Below, piece by piece: positions 60,269-64,000 of a stretch of DNA of 64,000 nt (positions are counted from its first letter, which is position 1; every line of letters starts with the position of its first letter). Under the pieces are notes generated by a model. That model had not been told where the DNA came from, made no database searches, and saw nothing but the letters and a program-made list of their open reading frames with translations. The DNA lies in NCBI RefSeq assembly GCF_013423485.1, contig NZ_JABFFR010000005.1, positions 62,001 to 126,000 of the forward strand. Reading direction: 5' to 3'. This stretch comes from Azospirillum oleiclasticum (GTDB lineage: Bacteria; Pseudomonadota; Alphaproteobacteria; Azospirillales; Azospirillaceae). Position numbers and translations under genes: made by a program.

Positions 60269-61528
60269 ATGGACCGCGCCACGCCCCCCGACGCCGCGGC
60301 CGGGCAAGCGCCGCTGAGCGCGTCCCTCCTGGCGCAGGTGTGGCTGCCCTTCGCGCTGGGCAACGCGGTCTCCTACCTCTACCGCACCATCAACGCCAGC
60401 ATCGCCCCCTACCTGTCCGCCGACCTCGGGCTGACGGCGGCGGAGCTGGGATTCCTCACCAGCACCTATTTCCTGGGCTTCGCGCTGACCCAGCTTCCGG
60501 CCGGCGTGCTGCTCGACCGCTTCGGGCCGCGGCTGGTGCAGGCGGGGCTGCTGATGGTGGCGGTGGGCGGGGCCGTGCTGTTCGCCCTGGCCGAGGGCTG
60601 GACCGGGGTGGTCGCCGGGCGCTTCCTGATCGGGGCCGGGGTCAGCGTGTCGCTGATGGCGGGCTTCAAGGCGGCGGTGGACTGGTTCCCGCCGAACCGG
60701 CTGGCCCTGCTGAACGCGCTGACCTTCGCGGCCGGGGGCTTGGGCAACATCGCGGCCACGGTGCCGGCGCTGGCCTTCGTGGCGGCCCATGGCTGGCGCA
60801 CCGCGCATCTGGGGATGGCCGCGTTGACGGTGGCGGTCGCCGCCATCGTGTGGTTCACCGTGCCGGAGCGGGCGGTGCTGCGGCAGGCGGAGAACCCGGG
60901 TGCCGAGGCTTGGCGCGGCGTGGCGGCGGTGTTCCGCAGCGCGGCCTTCTGGCGCTTCGCCCCGCACTCGATCCTCGTCCATGGCGGCGGCTTCGTCGCG
61001 GTGCAGGGGCTGTGGCTCGGCCCCTGGCTGCACGACGTCTTGCGGCTCGATCCCGCCGGGGTCACCGGGCATCTGCTGGTGGGGGCGGTGGCGGTGGTCG
61101 GCGGCTATCTGCTGATGGGCACGCTGGCGGGGCGGGCGGAGCGGCTGGGCATCGACGGGCGCGCCCTGGCGGCGCTGGTCAGCGCCGCCTTCATGGCGGT
61201 GGAGACGGCCATGGCCTTCGCCGGCCCCGGCTTCGCCCTGGCCGCCCTGCTGCTCTACGGGCTGACGGCGCCGAACGGCACGCTGCACTACGCCACCCTG
61301 TCCCGGCTGTTTCCCAGGGAAATGGCCGGGCGGGTGAACACCGCGCTCAACCTCGCGGTGTTCACCGGTGCCTTCCTGATGCAGTGGCTTCTGGGGGTGC
61401 TGATCGATCTGTGGCCCCGCGACGCGCTGGGCCATTATCCCGCGGAGGCCTACCGGGCGATGTTCCTCACCCTCGTCGCCCTCCAGCTCCCCGCCACGGT
61501 GTGGCTGGCGCTGGGGCGGCGGGGGTGA
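60269..61528 (+). CDS. MFS transporter, paralogue of the protein at 41241-42437
   Basis: A 419-residue, 12-helix major facilitator protein. LGFLTSTYFLGFALTQLPAG with VLLDRFGPRLVQAG carries the family loop motif, and the pattern repeats in the second half. Its first half matches the MFS protein upstream of parA at many positions (LTS, LLDRFGPR, GVLIDL-type ends). ATG 60269. It converges with the fused TRAP permease gene with only 10 bp between stops. Substrate unknown. Confidence 0.88.
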   Translation: MDRATPPDAAAGQAPLSASLLAQVWLPFALGNAVSYLYRTINASIAPYLSADLGLTAAELGFLTSTYFLGFALTQLPAGVLLDRFGPRLVQAGLLMVAVGGAVLFALAEGWTGVVAGRFLIGAGVSVSLMAGFKAAVDWFPPNRLALLNALTFAAGGLGNIAATVPALAFVAAHGWRTAHLGMAALTVAVAAIVWFTVPERAVLRQAENPGAEAWRGVAAVFRSAAFWRFAPHSILVHGGGFVAVQGLWLGPWLHDVLRLDPAGVTGHLLVGAVAVVGGYLLMGTLAGRAERLGIDGRALAALVSAAFMAVETAMAFAGPGFALAALLLYGLTAPNGTLHYATLSRLFPREMAGRVNTALNLAVFTGAFLMQWLLGVLIDLWPRDALGHYPAEAYRAMFLTLVALQLPATVWLALGRRG

Positions 61529-61538
61529 GCGGCCCGCC

Positions 61539-63359
61539 TCACGCCCCCACCCCGAAGGTGAACAGCAGCACCAGCCCCCCGACCAGCGACGCCGCCCCGG
61601 TCAGCGGATGGCTGGCGCCGCCGATGGTGGCGTGGCTGACCAGCACGGTGCCGGCCATCACCTTGACCGCCGCCAGCACCGCCAGCAGCGGCGTGGTGCC
61701 GAGCAGCAGCAGGGCGGGGTTGGCGACCATCGCCAGCGGGATGATGTAGAGGCCGATGCCGATGCGCATGGCGTGGGCGGCCACCGTCAGCCACGGCGCC
61801 CCGGCGATGCCGGCGGCGACGAAGACGGTGCCGCAGACCGGCGGGGTGATGGTGCAGAGCAGCGCGTACCAGAACACGAACATGTGCCCGTGCAGCTCCG
61901 GCAGGCCGAGCTGGGTCAGCGCCGGCCCGGCCACCGCGATGCAGATCAGGTAGGCGGCGGTCGTCGGCAGCTCCATCCCCAGCACCAGGCACGCCGTGGC
62001 GGTCAGCAGCAGCGCCACCCACAGCCGGTCGCCCGACAGGCTGACGATGAGCGAGGTGATCTTGACCCCCAGCCCGGTGGCGTTGAACACGCCGACGATG
62101 ATGCCGGCGCAGATCAGGATGGCGGCGATGAAAGCGATCTGCCGCGCGGCGTCGATCAGCCCCGCCTGCGCCCGCACCCACCAGCGCCGCACCGAGTGGC
62201 CGAGGCTGGCGTCCAGGCCCAGCGCCGCGATGGTGACCGCCGTCGCCGCCAGCGCCGACCAGGCCGGGGAATGGTCGAGCACCATCATGGTGATGATCAG
62301 CACCACCAGCGGCGCCAGGAAGAAGGGGGCGGCGCGCGCCACCGCGGCCCAGCCCGGCAACTCCGACGCCGGGATGCCGGCGAGGTCGTAGCGCCGCGCG
62401 AAGAAATGGATGCCGGTCCAGGCCGCCGCGAAGAACAGGACCGCCGGCAGCACGGCGGCCACCGCGATGTCGGTGTAGGGGACGCGCAGCAGCTCGGCCA
62501 TGATGAAGGCGCCCGCCCCCATCACCGGCGGCATGATCTGCCCGCCGGTGGAGGCCACCGCCTCCGTCGCCGCGGCGAAGGCGGGCGGGTAGCCCATGCG
62601 CTTCATCGCCGGGATGGTGATGGTGCCGACCGAGGCCACGTTGGCCGACGCCGAGCCGGAGATGGTGCCGTAGAGCGCCGAGCCCAGCACCGCCACCTTG
62701 GCCGCCCCCGCCTGGAAGCGGCCGGCGAGCTGCGTCGCCACCGCCATGAAGCCGGTCCCCGCCTCGCCCGCCGAGACGAAGGCGCCGAGGATCATGAAGG
62801 GAACGATCAGGTCGATGGAGGTGCCGGTGAGCATCCCCCACAGCCCGGCTTCCGCCAGCACGAGGTTGCCGAGGAAGTAATCCACCGGCATGCCGCCATG
62901 CCCCAGCGACCCCGGCAGGAGGTCGCCGAACAGCCCGTAGGCGAGCACCAGAAGCGCCACCACCGGCAGCACCGGCTGCACCGCGCGCCGCGCCATTTCC
63001 AGCACCACCAGGATCAGCACGGCGGAAAGGCCGTACTGGAACAGGCTGCCGTCCAGCGACCCGTACTGGTCGACGATGGCCGACCGGTTCAGCATGATGT
63101 AGAGGCAGCCGGCCATGCCGAGCCCGCAAGCCACCCAGCCCCCGACCTTCGAGGCCGCCCCGCGCGGGGCGGCGAACAGGAAGATCCAGGGCAGCGACAC
63201 CAGCAGATGCAGCGGCCGGCTGATCAGGTTCGGCACCAGGCCGGAGACGATCAGCCAGACATGCGCCCCCACCGTGACGGCGGCGGCCAGGACGAGCCCG
63301 GCGTGGCGGAGCGCGGCACGCTCGGGCAGGGAGGCCCCGCCGGCCGTGGCTTCGGTCAT
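61539..63359 (-). CDS. TRAP transporter fused permease (4TM/12TM type)
   Basis: The 606-residue protein joins a short 4-helix DctQ-like part (about 1-140) to a 12-helix DctM-like part, as is standard for TAXI-type TRAP systems. Family signatures include GAKVAVLGSALYGTISGSAS with ANVASVGTITIPAMKRMGYP, and MPPVMGAGAFIMAELL. It begins 13 bp downstream of the TAXI binding-protein gene on the same strand and works with it. Likely imports a carboxylate; the ligand is not known. Confidence 0.92.
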   Translation of the reverse strand: MTEATAGGASLPERAALRHAGLVLAAAVTVGAHVWLIVSGLVPNLISRPLHLLVSLPWIFLFAAPRGAASKVGGWVACGLGMAGCLYIMLNRSAIVDQYGSLDGSLFQYGLSAVLILVVLEMARRAVQPVLPVVALLVLAYGLFGDLLPGSLGHGGMPVDYFLGNLVLAEAGLWGMLTGTSIDLIVPFMILGAFVSAGEAGTGFMAVATQLAGRFQAGAAKVAVLGSALYGTISGSASANVASVGTITIPAMKRMGYPPAFAAATEAVASTGGQIMPPVMGAGAFIMAELLRVPYTDIAVAAVLPAVLFFAAAWTGIHFFARRYDLAGIPASELPGWAAVARAAPFFLAPLVVLIITMMVLDHSPAWSALAATAVTIAALGLDASLGHSVRRWWVRAQAGLIDAARQIAFIAAILICAGIIVGVFNATGLGVKITSLIVSLSGDRLWVALLLTATACLVLGMELPTTAAYLICIAVAGPALTQLGLPELHGHMFVFWYALLCTITPPVCGTVFVAAGIAGAPWLTVAAHAMRIGIGLYIIPLAMVANPALLLLGTTPLLAVLAAVKVMAGTVLVSHATIGGASHPLTGAASLVGGLVLLFTFGVGA

Positions 63360-63372
63360 ACGTTGCTTCCGC

Positions 63373-64000
63373 TCACTGCAGCGCCGCGTCGATGGCGACG
63401 CCGGCTTCCTTGTAGTAGCGCAGCGCGCCGGGGTGCAGCTTGGTGCCCATCAGGTTGACCTGGGTCGGCTCGATGCCCTTCCACCACGGGTTCTTGTCGG
63501 CCATCGCCGCCCGCTTGGTCCAGAAGGTCTTGGTGATGGTGTAGGCGGTCTCCTCGTCCATGGCGTCGGTGGTGAAGCCGCCGACCGGCACGCCCACCGT
63601 CTGCACGTCGGTGTCCACACCCTTGTAGGTGCCCTTGGCGATGGTCACCGGGCCCGACGCCGGGTCGAGCGACAGCACGGTCTTCAACTGGTCGGGCGTC
63701 AGCGGCAGGATGCGGATCGGGGTGCCGGTCGCCAGCTCGGTGATGCCGGGGGTGGGGTGGGACGAGCAACTCGTGTAGCCCACGACCTTGCGGTTGCGCA
63801 CCGCGTTGTCGGCCGAGGCCAGCTCGACATCGACCATGTTCACCTTGTCGGCGAGGTTGAGGGCGGAGAGGATGGCCTTGGTGCGCCCCTCGCAGAAGGT
63901 GCCCTTGCCGCCGCCGATGAAATCCTTGCCGGCGAGCTGGGCGAGGTCGGTGATGCCGCTGTCCTCGCGCACCACGAAATGCACGGTCACGAAGGGCATG
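63373..64000 (-). CDS. TAXI-family TRAP substrate-binding protein (partial)
   Basis: About 208 C-terminal residues are inside the window; the start lies beyond position 64000. VTVHFVVREDSGITDLAQLA, GKDFIGGGKGTFCEGRTKAI and TDAMDEETAYTITKTFW identify the TAXI (TRAP-associated extracytoplasmic immunogenic) family. The first methionine at 63999 is probably internal. It feeds the fused permease 13 bp downstream. Confidence 0.9.
   Translation of the reverse strand, partial: MPFVTVHFVVREDSGITDLAQLAGKDFIGGGKGTFCEGRTKAILSALNLADKVNMVDVELASADNAVRNRKVVGYTSCSSHPTPGITELATGTPIRILPLTPDQLKTVLSLDPASGPVTIAKGTYKGVDTDVQTVGVPVGGFTTDAMDEETAYTITKTFWTKRAAMADKNPWWKGIEPTQVNLMGTKLHPGALRYYKEAGVAIDAALQ

Overview
The window comes from a high-GC alphaproteobacterium. 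Gene content points to Rhodospirillales and most probably an Azospirillum-type genome: a PAS/PilZ chemoreceptor of the Aer/Tlp kind, a urea ABC transporter, several TRAP transporters and a parAB pair that suggests a large secondary replicon. That placement is inference from gene content; no rRNA, tRNA or CRISPR array was seen.

Left part (1-28 kb). A LigB-type dioxygenase and a small acidic protein precede a minus-strand block urtA-urtB-urtC-urtD-urtE. This block is translationally coupled to a very large fused protein (NCS1 purine/pyrimidine permease + eight-cysteine cluster + histidine kinase + receiver) and then a LuxR-type response regulator. Next is a plus-strand four-gene module of unknowns that includes a membrane-anchored papain/C39-like cysteine peptidase candidate. 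After it come a DUF808 membrane protein, a PACE efflux protein, a PAS-MCP-PilZ chemoreceptor, a RidA protein, an RND efflux pair and a tightly packed hypF-cinA-HAD-thioredoxin-reductase-like operon.

Accessory islet (28-31.7 kb). Two paralogous helix-turn-helix genes face a lower-GC two-gene unit (the second gene resembles DUF1828/DUF1829). A three-gene minus-strand unit led by a ribbon-helix-helix protein follows and includes a 58-residue ORF.

Catabolic half (31.7-64 kb). An XRE-cupin regulator, a three-part TRAP transporter and a class II (degradative) HMG-CoA reductase form a probable mevalonate uptake and catabolism operon. It is followed by a WYL regulator, a VOC protein, an SDR + IPNS-like oxygenase + orphan branched-chain-type binding protein operon with a clear terminator, an MFS protein, and parA-parB flanked by three copies of a TTGARAATTYKCAA palindrome (a centromere candidate). 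After a pirin gene comes a long plus-strand series: a fused double-ATPase, binding protein and two permeases of an oligopeptide-type ABC transporter, running 13 bp into a complete malonate decarboxylase set mdcA-C-D-E-G-B-H. The window closes with a CHASE4-like/GGDEF/EAL protein, a second MFS paralogue and a fused TRAP permease with its TAXI binding protein, which is cut by the window end.

Recurring theme: strong GC-rich palindromes lie directly after the binding-protein genes of three transporters (urtA, the DctP-type gene, the oligopeptide binding protein) and before their permease genes, suggesting differential expression inside these operons.
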